Shown one piece after another: positions 1-10,419 of a stretch of DNA of 64,000 bases. The DNA is from Bog-793 sp963823945 (GTDB lineage Bacteria > Actinomycetota > Acidimicrobiia > Acidimicrobiales > Bog-793): the NCBI GenBank assembly GCA_963823945.1, contig CAWGNK010000003.1, positions 558,001 to 622,000 on the forward strand, given 5' to 3'. The notes under the pieces were generated by a model that saw only the letters and a list, made by a program, of their open reading frames with translations, did no database searches and was not told the DNA's origin. Numbering within the stretch: position 1 is the first letter of the stretch; each line of letters opens with the position of its first letter. Position numbers and translations under genes: made by a program.

Positions 1-1320
<1,320 letters not shown>

Positions 1321-1532
1321 TCGCCGGCGGCGCCCGAGGGCCCTCGTCAGACGAGGCGGCCCGGGAGGCTCCCGCCGCTAGCGTTGGGTAGAGCCGGGAG
1401 GTTCCCTTCACAGAAACTTCCCAGGCGGGACCCAGACGGATCCGAGATACCAACTCCATACTCGGGCGTGCAAAGGAATCTCCAGGGCGACCACGCCAGG
1501 AACTCGAGCGGAGAACTGAGGAACGAGGACCG

Positions 1533-2879
1533 ATGGATGACATGAACGAGAACCCGACCCCGCCGCTGGGCGGTGGGGTGACGCCGCCCGGGGCGGGCGG
1601 CACCGGCCCGGAGCAGTGGGCCCCCGCCAGTTCGTCCGCCGATTCCGGCCGGTCGGGATCCGCGCCGCCTCCGGACGAGGGTTCCGCCGTGTGGCAGTGG
1701 GCGCCGGCTGGCGCGCCGCAAGATGCCGGAACGCCGCCCCAACCCAGCAGAAGTCGTTTCGTGCTCGTGCTCACCGTCGTCGTCGCGCTGCTCGCCGGCA
1801 TGCTCGGGGCCGGTCTCGACGCCCTGCTGCGGAGCAACTCGAGCAGTCCGCCGAACGCTGGCGTGACGAGCGGCACGGGCCTGGCGGGCGGCAAGGGAGC
1901 CGTCGCGGCGGTCGCCGCCGCCGTCGACCCGGCCGTCGTCGACATCCGGACGGATGTCGCCAACCAGCTCGCGGTGGGCGCCGAACGGGCCGCCGGAACG
2001 GGCATGCTCGTCACGCCGACCGGCGAGGTGCTCACGAACAACCATGTCGTCTCCGAGGCGACGAGGATCCTGGTCACGGTCTTCGGCCACGGCACCTACT
2101 CCGTCAGGGTCGTCGGCGTGGACGCAACGCAGGACATCGCGCTGCTCCAACTCGTCGGGGCGCCGAGGAACTTGCCCTACGTGCGGATCGGCAACTCGGC
2201 GGCGGTCCGGGTCGGGGCGCCGGTCGTCGCGATCGGCAATGCGCTCGGGCTCGGCGGCAAGCCCAGGGCGATCAGCGGGTCGATCACGGCGGTCAGTCGC
2301 TCGATCACCGCGCAGGACTCGCTGGGGACGACCCAGAACGAGACGCTGCACAACCTGCTCGAGACCGACGCGCAGATCGTGCCGGGCGACTCGGGTGGCC
2401 CGCTCGTGAACCTGAAAGGCCAGGTCATTGGGATGGACACGGCCGCCGAGGCGCCCGAGGCGTCCGGCTTCGCCGAGGGGTACGCGATCCCGATCAACCA
2501 CGCCCGTGCCATCGCGAAACTGATCGCGCGGGGCCGGTCGTCGTCGCAGATCCACCTCGGCGAGAGCGCCTTCCTCGGCGTGCTGATCGGCGGGGCGTAC
2601 CCGGGCCTCACCAACCCCTTCGGTCTTCCGACCAGCACCACGACGCCCCCTGTCGGGGTGCAGATCACCGCCGTCGACGCGGCGACCCCGGCGCAGCGGG
2701 CGGGCCTGCAGGCCGGCGACACGATCACGGCGATCGACGGCAAGGCGACCCCCAACAACCAGGTGCTGCTCGGGGCCATCCAGGCGCACAGGCCGGGTGT
2801 CCCGGTGACGGTCACCTACGTCAACACGAGCGGTGCAACCCACACCGTCCGGGTCGACCTGGCCGGGATCGCCCGTTAG
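1533..2879 (+). CDS. membrane-anchored trypsin-like serine protease with PDZ domain (HtrA/DegP type)
   Basis: 448 residues in the usual HtrA order: a Pro/Gly-rich cytoplasmic stretch of about 70 residues, one membrane anchor at about 75-98, a chymotrypsin-fold protease domain (about 125-335) and a C-terminal PDZ domain (about 355-445). The triad is readable as His171 in TNNHVVSEA, Asp201 in DATQDIALLQL and Ser287 in VPGDSGGPLV. The anchor places the protease outside the membrane, where such enzymes handle misfolded envelope proteins. GAGGA at 1525-1529 lies only 3 bases before this ATG; a second in-frame ATG at 1542 would have a 12-base gap, so the start could be nine bases later. A strong hairpin follows the gene, suggesting a monocistronic unit. 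Confidence 0.93.
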   Translation: MDDMNENPTPPLGGGVTPPGAGGTGPEQWAPASSSADSGRSGSAPPPDEGSAVWQWAPAGAPQDAGTPPQPSRSRFVLVLTVVVALLAGMLGAGLDALLRSNSSSPPNAGVTSGTGLAGGKGAVAAVAAAVDPAVVDIRTDVANQLAVGAERAAGTGMLVTPTGEVLTNNHVVSEATRILVTVFGHGTYSVRVVGVDATQDIALLQLVGAPRNLPYVRIGNSAAVRVGAPVVAIGNALGLGGKPRAISGSITAVSRSITAQDSLGTTQNETLHNLLETDAQIVPGDSGGPLVNLKGQVIGMDTAAEAPEASGFAEGYAIPINHARAIAKLIARGRSSSQIHLGESAFLGVLIGGAYPGLTNPFGLPTSTTTPPVGVQITAVDAATPAQRAGLQAGDTITAIDGKATPNNQVLLGAIQAHRPGVPVTVTYVNTSGATHTVRVDLAGIAR

Positions 2880-2885
2880 TCGTGG

Positions 2886-2910
2886 CCCCCGGGGACTCTG
2901 TCCCCGGGGG
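2886..2910 (+). terminator. GC-rich hairpin terminator after the HtrA-type gene
   Basis: A perfect 11-bp stem (CCCCCGGGGAC / GTCCCCGGGGG) closes a 3-base loop seven bases after the protease stop codon. Only two T residues follow, so it is a U-poor terminator of the kind common in high-GC actinobacteria. Confidence 0.7.
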
Positions 2911-3018
2911 TTGACGCGGGGAAGCGCCGCGACCTCGTAGGTTTGTGTGGCAAGTGGCGATCTGATCGGATCGACACGGCACACAGGGCACGATGCAGCC
3001 ACGGGGAGAGGTAGCGAG

Positions 3019-4041
3019 ATGCGCATCATGATCGTGGCGCCGCCGTGGCTGCCCGTTCCCCCACCCGCCTACGGCGGGACCGAGACCGTCCTCGACGGCC
3101 TCGCCCGAGGGCTGAAGGCCGCAGGGCAAGACGTCCTGCTCTACACGACGGGCGAGAGCACCTGCCCGGTCGAGCGCTCCTGGGTCTTCGAGCGCGCGAT
3201 CGGCGTCGGCCTGGGCGGCGCCGCCGCGGAGATCCGCCACGTCGTGCACGCCTACGCGGCGGCGCACGAGGTCGATGTCGTGCACGACCACACCTTGATC
3301 GGACCGCTCTACTCGGAACGGTTCCCCCGCCTGCCCGTCGTCACGACGAACCACGGCCCTTTCGAGAGCGATCTCATCGACCTCTACCGGATCGTCGCCG
3401 ATCGAGTGCCCATCATCGCGATCTCGCACCACCAGGCCTCGACGGCGGGTGACGTGCCCATCGCCACCGTCATCCACCACGGGGTGGATCCGGCCGAGTT
3501 CCCGGCCGGCGACGGGACCGGGGGTTACGCGCTCTTCCTCGGCCGGATGAACCCCGGTAAGGGGGCGCACGTCGCGGCCCGGCTCGCCCGGCAGGCCGGG
3601 ATCGGGCTCAAGATCGCCGGGAAATGTCATGAGCAGCTGGAGATCGACTACGTCGAGTCGGCCATCAAGCCGCTGCTCGGTGCCGGCATCGAGTACCTCG
3701 GCGAGGTCGACCACGCGGCGAAGATCGACCTCCTCGGCGGCGCGACGATGCTGCTCAACCCGATCTCCTGGCCTGAGCCGTTCGGCATGGTGATGATCGA
3801 GGCGCTCGCCTGCGGCACGCCGGTCGTGACGACTCCCTACGGCGCGGCCCCCGAGATCGTCGAGGACGGGGTCACCGGGTTCGTCTGCGACGACGAGCCG
3901 GCGCTGCTCGCGGCGATGGGCCGGATCGGCGAGATCGACCGGCGGCGCTGTCGCGCCGCGGTCGAGGGCCACTTCTCGCGGCGGCGGATGGTGGACGAGC
4001 ACATCGCCCTGTACCGCCGAGTGGCCGGCAGCGCCTCGTGA
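3019..4041 (+). CDS. GT4-type glycosyltransferase
   Basis: 340 residues with the GT-B layout. The N-terminal Rossmann half begins with a hydrophobic strand and the acceptor-loop motif PPAYGGTETV, and the C-terminal half carries the nucleotide-sugar motif EPFGMVMIEALACGTPVV followed by PEIVEDGVTGFV. Retaining GT4 enzymes move sugars from NDP-sugars to glycans, lipids or small acceptors; the acceptor here is unknown. I chose the ATG at 3019 because GGGGAGAGG at 3003-3011 sits 7 bases before it; an upstream in-frame GTG at 2947 has no such site. The next gene, 61 bases on, encodes a glycogen-debranching-like enzyme, so a role in alpha-glucan or trehalose metabolism is plausible but inferred. Confidence 0.9.
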   Translation: MRIMIVAPPWLPVPPPAYGGTETVLDGLARGLKAAGQDVLLYTTGESTCPVERSWVFERAIGVGLGGAAAEIRHVVHAYAAAHEVDVVHDHTLIGPLYSERFPRLPVVTTNHGPFESDLIDLYRIVADRVPIIAISHHQASTAGDVPIATVIHHGVDPAEFPAGDGTGGYALFLGRMNPGKGAHVAARLARQAGIGLKIAGKCHEQLEIDYVESAIKPLLGAGIEYLGEVDHAAKIDLLGGATMLLNPISWPEPFGMVMIEALACGTPVVTTPYGAAPEIVEDGVTGFVCDDEPALLAAMGRIGEIDRRRCRAAVEGHFSRRRMVDEHIALYRRVAGSAS

Positions 4042-4102
4042 GCCGAACCGCGCGAAGTGGCGGTCGCGCGTTCGCCTTGCGTCGTTGCGGAGCCCTCGGG
4101 CA

Positions 4103-6241
4103 GTGACCGTCGACGCTTGGGTCTTCGGGGGGCAGCCCGCTCTCGGCGGCGTCGCGGGCAGCACGGTGACGCTCGTCGAGGGGACGAGCTTCGCGATCTC
4201 GGCGGCGAACGGCGACATCGATCCCGGCGGAGCCCAGGGACTCTTCTACCGGGACACGCGGTACCTGTCGGGCTGGCAGCTGCGGATCGACGATCAGCCC
4301 GTCCAGTTCCTGGCGGTCGTCCCGAGCGACCCGTTCGCGGCGCGGTTCCTCGGTCGCTTCCCGCCTCGCGAGGGCCGGGCGGACAGCACGCTCTTCGTCG
4401 TGCGGCGGCGGCTCGTCGGCGACGGGATGCAGGAGGATCTCGTACTGCGGAACCTCGGGGGAGAGGCGACCGCCTGCCTGGTCACCATCGAGGTGGGAAC
4501 CGACTTCGCCCACCTGTTCGATGTGAAACAGGGCCGTGCGCACCCCCGCGGTGAGACCGAGGTCGTCGTGACCGAGTCGGCGCTCGAGATCACGCATACC
4601 TACCGCGAGAGTTCCCGCCGGGTCACCGTGGCCCTGCCGCCGTCGGCGAGGGCGGAGCGCGGTCTCATCACGCTGGAGGTGGTCGTGCCGCCACGCGCCG
4701 AGTGGCGGACCTGTCTCGAGGTCAGCCTGGAGATGAACGGCGAGCCGGTCGAGCCGCGCTATCGGTGCGGCGAGCCGGTCGACCGGTCGGCGCCCGCCAC
4801 GAGCCTGCGTTCCTGGGAAGAGACGACGCCGAAGGTGCAGACCGACAACGAGGACGTCAACCGGACGCTCGAGCGCAGCATCCTGGACCTCGGCGTGCTG
4901 CGCATCTTCGATCCCGACGAGCCGGGCCTGGCGGTCCTCGCGGCGGGTGCGCCCTGGTTCATGACACTTTTCGGACGCGACTCGCTCATCACGTCGTGGA
5001 TGATGCTGGGCGTCGACCCGACGATCGCCGTCGGCACGCTCGGCACGCTGGCCCGCTACCAGGGCGAGCACGACGATCCGCGCACCGAGGAGGAGCCGGG
5101 CCGGATCCTGCACGAGATGCGCTCCGGCATGACCGGGGTCGCCGGCCGGGGTGAGGAGTCCGTCTACTACGGCTCGATCGACGCGACGCCGCTCTTCGTC
5201 ATGCTGCTCGGTGAGCTGGACAACTGGGGGGTCGATCCCGGGGTCATCGACCGCCTGCTGCCGCACGCCGACCGGGCGCTCGAATGGATCGACAAGTACG
5301 GCGACCAGGACGGCGACGGTTTCGTCGAGTACCAACGCGCGACGGACCATGGACTCGCGAACCAGGGATGGAAGGACTCCTTCGACGGGGTCAACTACGC
5401 CAACGGCCGGATCGCGGAGCCGCCGGTCGCCCTCTGCGAGGTGCAGGGTTACGTCTACGCCGCCTATCGCGCCCGGGCGGGCATCGCGCGGTCCCGCGGC
5501 GACGACGAGACGGCGGCGCGGTTCACCGAGCGCGCCCGGCGGTTGCGGCAGGCCTTCAACGAGCGCTTCTGGCTCGCCGACCGCGGCTATCTGGCGATCG
5601 GCCTCGACGCCGAGAAGCGCCCGATCGACGCTCTCACCTCGAACATGGGCCATTGCCTGTGGACCGGCATCGTCGACGAGTCCCACGCGGCCTCGGTCGC
5701 CGCGCACCTCCTCTCGGCCGAGATGTTCACGGGCTGGGGGGTGCGCACGCTGGCGAGCTCGATGGGCGCGTACAACCCGGTGAGCTACCACAACGGCTCG
5801 GTCTGGCCCCACGACAGCGCCCTTGCCGCGGCGGGGCTCATGCGCTACGGGTTCGTGGCCGAGGCCCAGGCCGTCGCGCGGGGACTGTTTGACGTCGCGA
5901 CGGCCTTCGACGGACGTCTGCCCGAGCTGCTGTGCGGGTTCGCACGCGAGGAGTTCGCCGTGCCGGTCGGCTACCCGACCTCGTGCTCTCCGCAGGCATG
6001 GGCGGCCGCGACGCCTTTCAGCCTCCTGCGCACATTGCTCCGACTCGACCCCGCCGTCACCGACGGGACGGTCTGGCTCGCGCCGCAGCTGCCGGCATCG
6101 TTCGGCGGCGTGAGGATCGAACAGGTCCCGGTCGGGGCGAGCCGCCTCGCGATCGAGACGGACGGGACCGCGGCGACGGTCCGTGGTCTCGGTGACGGCC
6201 TGCGCCTCGTCGCCGCGCCCCGCCCGCTCGAAGCCGGTTGA
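4103..6241 (+). CDS. amylo-alpha-1,6-glucosidase-like (glycogen debranching family) protein
   Basis: About 712 residues. The N-terminal beta-rich domain contains GLFYRDTRYLSGWQL, as in bacterial debranching-enzyme-like proteins. The C-terminal (alpha/alpha)6 barrel has LFGRDSLITSWM, NQGWKDSFDGVNYANG, NGSVWPHDSALA and YPTSCSPQAWAA, all hallmarks of the amylo-1,6-glucosidase/MGH1-like hydrolase group. Substrate is not proven, since members act on glycogen branches or other glucosides. No signal peptide is seen, so it is probably cytoplasmic. GTG 4103 is preferred because GGAG at 4089-4092 lies 10 bases upstream; an in-frame TTG at 4085 would add six residues but has no ribosome site. It follows the GT4 gene closely and is probably cotranscribed. 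Confidence 0.88.
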   Translation: MTVDAWVFGGQPALGGVAGSTVTLVEGTSFAISAANGDIDPGGAQGLFYRDTRYLSGWQLRIDDQPVQFLAVVPSDPFAARFLGRFPPREGRADSTLFVVRRRLVGDGMQEDLVLRNLGGEATACLVTIEVGTDFAHLFDVKQGRAHPRGETEVVVTESALEITHTYRESSRRVTVALPPSARAERGLITLEVVVPPRAEWRTCLEVSLEMNGEPVEPRYRCGEPVDRSAPATSLRSWEETTPKVQTDNEDVNRTLERSILDLGVLRIFDPDEPGLAVLAAGAPWFMTLFGRDSLITSWMMLGVDPTIAVGTLGTLARYQGEHDDPRTEEEPGRILHEMRSGMTGVAGRGEESVYYGSIDATPLFVMLLGELDNWGVDPGVIDRLLPHADRALEWIDKYGDQDGDGFVEYQRATDHGLANQGWKDSFDGVNYANGRIAEPPVALCEVQGYVYAAYRARAGIARSRGDDETAARFTERARRLRQAFNERFWLADRGYLAIGLDAEKRPIDALTSNMGHCLWTGIVDESHAASVAAHLLSAEMFTGWGVRTLASSMGAYNPVSYHNGSVWPHDSALAAAGLMRYGFVAEAQAVARGLFDVATAFDGRLPELLCGFAREEFAVPVGYPTSCSPQAWAAATPFSLLRTLLRLDPAVTDGTVWLAPQLPASFGGVRIEQVPVGASRLAIETDGTAATVRGLGDGLRLVAAPRPLEAG

Positions 6242-6439
6242 GCCCGGGCGGGGTCCCCTGCCAGGTGATGGCGACGGCACCGGTGACTGAGAACCCTGCT
6301 GCCCCGACCGTCGGGGGCCGGACGCGGCCGTCGGGCGCCGGATCCGTCGTGCGGCGCCGGTGTGGGTCGCCAGCTGCATCCCCGACCGGGGAACACCCGC
6401 GGGTCATACTTGTGATGGGCCTGAACTGGGAGAAATGGT

Positions 6440-7357
6440 GTGACGGAGACGTCGGACTTCGGTGCGTCGCGGCGCGAGAGCCACGATGCGAGTTCGTTCT
6501 ACCGCCGGTTCACCGCGCCTGAGATGTCCGACGACGAAGAGGTCTGCGCCTGCACGGTCAGTGACTCGCTCATCCCCGGCGACGCCCGCGACATGACGCA
6601 GGTGCCCGCGAAGTCCGTCGCGCTGGTGTGCTCCTCGCCCCCCTATTTCTCCGGCAAGCGCTACGAGGAGGAGATGGGGCGCGGCCACGTGCCCTCGACC
6701 TACGTCGAGTACCTGGCACAGCTGGAGGACGTGTTCGCCGAGTGCCGGAGGGTTCTCGAGCCCGGCGGCAGGATCGCGATCAACGTGGCGAACCTGGGCC
6801 GCAAGCCGTACCGCTCGCTCTCGGGCGACGTGACGAGGATCCTGCAGGACAACCTCGGCTTCCTGCTGCGCGGCGAGATCATCTGGCAGAAGGCCGTCGG
6901 CGCGAGCGGCAACTGCGCGTGGGGATCGTTCATGAAGCCTTCGAACCCCGTGCTCCGTGACGTGACCGAGCGGGTGATCGTGGCGAGCAAGGGCCGCTTC
7001 GACCGGGCGCTCGACCCGAAGCGGCGTGCGGCACTCGGGCTGCCGCACGAGGCCAGCATCTCCAAGGAAGACTTCATGTCCTGGACCCTCGACGTCTGGC
7101 ACATCGCGCCGGAGTCGGCGACGCGGGTCGGCCACCCCGCCCCCTTCCCGGTCGAGCTGCCGCGTCGCCTCATCGAGCTGTACACCTACCGCGGTGACGT
7201 CGTCCTCGACCCGTTCATCGGCTCCGGCACGACGGCCGTCGCCGCGATCGCGACCCGTCGCCACTACGTCGGGTACGAGACCGACGAGAACTACGTCCGT
7301 CTCGCCGAGCGCAGGATCCAGGAGGCGCGCGAAGCGCGCGAGGAAGATGCCGCTTAG
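6440..7357 (+). CDS. beta-class site-specific DNA methyltransferase
   Basis: 305 residues. Catalytic motif IV SSPPY (residues 65-69) precedes the SAM-binding motif I DPFIGSGTT (257-265), which defines the beta class; the residues between would hold the target-recognition region. An S-P-P-Y motif IV is more typical of N4-cytosine than of N6-adenine enzymes (usually DPPY), but this does not settle the base modified. The motif HPAPFPVELPRRLIELY (232-248) before motif I is also family-typical. GTG 6440 is supported by GGGAG at 6428-6432. The stop is 9 bases before the next gene, which encodes an AlbA_2-like protein, so the two are almost certainly cotranscribed. No recognisable restriction endonuclease lies next to it. 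Confidence 0.9.
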   Translation: MTETSDFGASRRESHDASSFYRRFTAPEMSDDEEVCACTVSDSLIPGDARDMTQVPAKSVALVCSSPPYFSGKRYEEEMGRGHVPSTYVEYLAQLEDVFAECRRVLEPGGRIAINVANLGRKPYRSLSGDVTRILQDNLGFLLRGEIIWQKAVGASGNCAWGSFMKPSNPVLRDVTERVIVASKGRFDRALDPKRRAALGLPHEASISKEDFMSWTLDVWHIAPESATRVGHPAPFPVELPRRLIELYTYRGDVVLDPFIGSGTTAVAAIATRRHYVGYETDENYVRLAERRIQEAREAREEDAA

Positions 7358-7366
7358 GGGGCGTTG

Positions 7367-8608
7367 ATGGCCGATGTCGGACGGGGAAACCGGACCGTGA
7401 TGCTGTATCCCCGCTTCGACCCCGGTAATCCCGCCGATCGGCTCGGCCTCGTCCGGGAGGTCGTCGCGCTGGCGAACAGCGGCGGAGGCGAGATCCTTTT
7501 CGGGGTCGAGTCCCCCGGCGGTGATCGCCCCGGCCTTGACCGCGCGACCGGTGCGTTCTTCGACGCCGAGTCGCTGTCGGATCTCATCGACGGCAGCGTC
7601 GCGCCGGGCCACGTCGCGATCTCGACCGGCTCCGCCCAGGCGGACCGCCCCGGCCGGCACGTGATCTCGGTCGTGGTCGACCCCCCGGAGAAGCCCCCGC
7701 TCGTCTTCTCGAAAGAGGGCCGGTATCCGACCGAGGCGGGCGAGGTCACGATCTTCCAGCGGAACACGGTCGTGACCCGGCACGGCGCGAGGACGGGGCT
7801 CGCCACGGGGGCCGATCACCGCCGGTGGATCGACGCGGCCGTCCGGGGCGAGCGGCAGCGCATGCTGCAGGTCCTGACGCTCGCCTCGTCGCTCCCGCCT
7901 GGTGCCTCGCTCAGCATCGTGCACGAGGCGGGTGAGGTGAGCTCGGAGCCCCGGGCGCTTCTCGACCGGGCCGTACGGAGCTGGCGCGCGGACCCCTCGA
8001 AGCTCCTCGGCCGCCAGGATCTCCTGGTCCTGTTCCTGGCAAGGAAGGCGCTGACCCTCGACGACCCCACGTGGGACCTGGTTCTGCACAGCGCCCTGCG
8101 GCGCCGGGCGACGCTGTGGTTCTGGGTCGACCGGGTGTTCCCCGAGCCGGCAAGGACCGAAAGGCTCCTCCTCGAGGCGGTCGCGGGGAGCGACCGCGAC
8201 CGGTCGGACGCCGCGTCGTCGATCGTCGACCTCGCCGCGCTGCTCCTCGACAGCCCGCGCCACGCCAAGGTCGTCGCGGCGCTCGCTTCCTCCCACTACC
8301 GGCATTTCCGCGACGCGGCCGAGGGCGGCGGCGATCGCCAGGTCGTCCTGGAGCGGCTCGTACGACTGCGGGACCGGCAGGTGAACGGCGGGCCGTTGCG
8401 CCGCGCGCGCGAGCACGAGATCGAGGAGGTTGCGGACGAGCTGGGCCGTGCGCTGCTCGGGCCGGTTCCCGCCAACACCGCGGCGAACCGGCTGCTCGGG
8501 CCGGTCGGCTTCGAGCTGATGCTGCGTCACCATCGCGAGCTGGGTACCGCCCTCGAGATCGCCGCCGCCGGCGGCGAGCAGACGTCCATCTTCGTCGACC
8601 GGGACTGA
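7367..8608 (+). CDS. AlbA_2 / Schlafen-like domain protein coupled to the methyltransferase
   Basis: 413 residues. The first 110 or so resemble the AlbA_2 (Schlafen core-like) putative nucleic-acid-binding domain, with REVVALANSGGGEILFGVE (residues 30-48) followed by the loop and helix where the family places its YLSxxI-like segment. The rest, rich in helices and in Arg, Asp and Leu, matches nothing I recognise. ATG 7367 has AGGGGG at 7356-7361 just upstream, overlapping the methyltransferase stop; a TTG three bases earlier is the alternative. AlbA_2 proteins include regulators, and some Schlafen-core relatives are RNases. Here the tight coupling to a DNA methyltransferase suggests a sensor, effector or regulator partner. 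No membrane segment is seen. Confidence 0.75.
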   Translation: MADVGRGNRTVMLYPRFDPGNPADRLGLVREVVALANSGGGEILFGVESPGGDRPGLDRATGAFFDAESLSDLIDGSVAPGHVAISTGSAQADRPGRHVISVVVDPPEKPPLVFSKEGRYPTEAGEVTIFQRNTVVTRHGARTGLATGADHRRWIDAAVRGERQRMLQVLTLASSLPPGASLSIVHEAGEVSSEPRALLDRAVRSWRADPSKLLGRQDLLVLFLARKALTLDDPTWDLVLHSALRRRATLWFWVDRVFPEPARTERLLLEAVAGSDRDRSDAASSIVDLAALLLDSPRHAKVVAALASSHYRHFRDAAEGGGDRQVVLERLVRLRDRQVNGGPLRRAREHEIEEVADELGRALLGPVPANTAANRLLGPVGFELMLRHHRELGTALEIAAAGGEQTSIFVDRD

Positions 8609-8742
8609 CGCCGGCCGACTGCTCCTTCGCGAGCACCGCGCGCTCCCGGCCCACGGCCCGCCGGTCGGCTGGCCGGGGTGGCTCCGACCAGCACGGAACG
8701 GTTGCCGCGACGGCGCCCGTCAAAGTGTCGGGTGGCCGGACC

Positions 8743-8748
8743 TACAGT
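8743..8748 (+). promoter_or_regulatory. -10 box of leaderless promoter for the HDAC-like gene
   Basis: TACAGT followed by 6 bases and then the GTG at 8755, so transcription should begin at or next to the start codon. GTCAAA at 8719-8724 is a possible -35, 18 bases away. Confidence 0.6.
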
Positions 8749-8754
8749 GACCTC

Positions 8755-9798
8755 GTGCTTGCCGTGGCGGGCTCACCAGAGCTTGATCGACACCAGGTCA
8801 ACGAGGGGAATCCCGAGCGTCCGAACCGCGTGCAGGCCGCGCTCGACGGGATCGACCTGGCCGGGCTGAAGGACGCGGTCGTCCCGCTCGAGCCCCGCCG
8901 TGCGACCGAGGCCGAGCTTGTCCGCGTCCACCAGCCCGCGTACCTCGGCTGGCTGCGCGAGTTCTGCGCCGGTGGCGGCGGCGAGCTCGACCACGACACG
9001 TTCGTGAGCCCGGGATCCTGGGACACGGCCCTTCTCGCCGCCGGCGGCGTGCTCGCCGCCATCGACGCGCTCGCGGGCGGGACCGGCGACGTGGCGTTTG
9101 TCGCGGCCCGTCCCCCGGGACACCACGCCCTGGCGGACGCGGCGATGGGCTTCTGCCTGTTGAACAACATCGCGATCGGCGCCGCCGATCTCGCGGACCG
9201 GGGCGAGCGTGTCCTCGTCCTCGACTGGGACGTCCACCACGGCAACGGGACGCAGACGGCCTTCTGGGACGACCCGCGCGTCCTGTACGCCTCGACCCAT
9301 CAGTGGCCCCTGTTCCCCGGCACGGGGCGCGCCGAGGAGATCGGCGGGCCGCACGCGCGGGGCCTGAACCTCAACGTGCCGCTGCCGCCCGGGACGACGG
9401 GTGACGTCCTGCTGTTGGCGCTCGACGAGGTGATCGCCCCGGCCGTCGAGGCCTTCCGGCCCACCTGGGTCCTCGTCTCGGCGGGGTTCGACGCCCACCG
9501 GGCCGACCCGCTTGCCGACCTCGCCCTCACGTCGGCGGACTTCGCCAACCTCGCGAGGCGGGTGGCAGAGTTCGCCCCCGCCGCCGGCCGGCTCGTGTTC
9601 GTCCTCGAGGGCGGCTACGACCTCGAGGCCCTGCGGTGTTCGGTCGCGGCGAGCCTCGCCGCGGTGCTCGGGGTCGCCTTCCGGGTCGAGGCCGCGACGT
9701 CCGGCGGGCCGGGTGCCTACGCCGTGCAGCGGGCCCGTGCCGCACAGGACAAGCAGCGCGCCGGCGACCTCGACGACCTGGAGGGACTGTGGGGATAG
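8755..9798 (+). CDS. histone deacetylase-like (acetylpolyamine/acetoin utilisation type) amidohydrolase
   Basis: 347 residues of the arginase/deacetylase fold. Conserved motifs are the N-terminal NPERPNRV (19-26), RPPGHHAL (119-126, the catalytic His pair), the zinc-site motif DWDVHHGNGTQ (157-167), STHQWPLFPGTG, the second zinc Asp in SAGFDAHRADPL, and EGGYDLEAL. Bacterial members remove acetyl groups from polyamines, acetylated proteins or related amides; the substrate here is unknown. The frame is open well upstream, but homology begins at about 8755 and a -10 box lies 6 bases before that GTG, so it is taken as a leaderless start. The next gene begins 22 bases downstream. Confidence 0.9.
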   Translation: MLAVAGSPELDRHQVNEGNPERPNRVQAALDGIDLAGLKDAVVPLEPRRATEAELVRVHQPAYLGWLREFCAGGGGELDHDTFVSPGSWDTALLAAGGVLAAIDALAGGTGDVAFVAARPPGHHALADAAMGFCLLNNIAIGAADLADRGERVLVLDWDVHHGNGTQTAFWDDPRVLYASTHQWPLFPGTGRAEEIGGPHARGLNLNVPLPPGTTGDVLLLALDEVIAPAVEAFRPTWVLVSAGFDAHRADPLADLALTSADFANLARRVAEFAPAAGRLVFVLEGGYDLEALRCSVAASLAAVLGVAFRVEAATSGGPGAYAVQRARAAQDKQRAGDLDDLEGLWG

Positions 9799-9820
9799 CG
9801 CGCCCGCCGAGCCCGCACCC

Positions 9821-10264
9821 ATGACGGTCCCCGGATCGCTCGAGAGGGCGGTGCTCCGCCTCCACCAGCGGATCTACCTGGCCAGCCGGGGCCGCGTCGG
9901 CCACCGTCTGCTCGGCGTTCCCTGCCTGCTGCTCTGGACGACGGGCCGCCGGAGCGGCGTCGCGCGGGTCGCGGCGCTCGTCTACCTCGCCGACGGCGAC
10001 CGCTGTGTCGTCGCAGCCTCGAACGGCGGCGCGCCGGCGCCCCCGGAGTGGTTGCGCAACCTCGAGGCGGACCCGGCGGCCGAGGTCTGGGTGGCCCGCC
10101 GCCGGTGGCACGTGACGGCGACGGTCCTTACTCGCGGCGACGCCGCCTACGGGGAACTGTGGCGGCGCATCAACGACGTCAACCGCGGGCGCTACGACCG
10201 CTACCAGGCGAGGACCTCGCGGCCGATTCCCCTCGTCGTGCTCGCGCCCACGGCCGAGTCCTAG
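9821..10264 (+). CDS. DUF385 / F420-dependent nitroreductase-family protein
   Basis: 147 residues resembling the deazaflavin (F420)-dependent nitroreductase family of actinobacteria. It shows the conserved LLLWTTGRRSG turn, a beta-barrel core with VYLADGDRCVVAASNGG and PEWLRNLEADP, and the terminal IPLVVLAP strand. Family members reduce quinones or nitro compounds using F420H2 or act as small flavin/F420-binding proteins; the partner here is not evident. ATG 9821 starts 22 bases after the deacetylase-like gene, so the two are probably one transcript, though no clear ribosome site is seen. If the assignment holds, the organism should make F420. Confidence 0.82.
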   Translation: MTVPGSLERAVLRLHQRIYLASRGRVGHRLLGVPCLLLWTTGRRSGVARVAALVYLADGDRCVVAASNGGAPAPPEWLRNLEADPAAEVWVARRRWHVTATVLTRGDAAYGELWRRINDVNRGRYDRYQARTSRPIPLVVLAPTAES

Positions 10265-10370
10265 CCGGAGCCGGGAGCAGGGCGCGAACGGCGGGGCGCC
10301 ATCCCCCACGGGCCGGCGGGCGGACCCTGGCGCGGCCGTTCCTCCTTGCCCGTCCGGGCGGTCCATTGGG

Positions 10371-10376
10371 TAAGGT
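10371..10376 (+). promoter_or_regulatory. probable -10 box for the amino-acid transporter operon
   Basis: TAAGGT lies about 44 bases before the lipoprotein start codon, with TTGCCC at 10346-10351 as a possible -35 (19-base spacer). The start would give a short leader carrying the AAGGAG site. Confidence 0.4.
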
Positions 10377-10419
10377 CACCGCGGACAGAAGGCTTCTCCC
10401 AGTCGAAGGAGCGAGGCTG

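Noticed and set aside
3872..6379. An 835-codon minus-strand open frame opposite the debranching-enzyme-like gene
   Set aside because: No motif, and the plus-strand protein is conserved from end to end.
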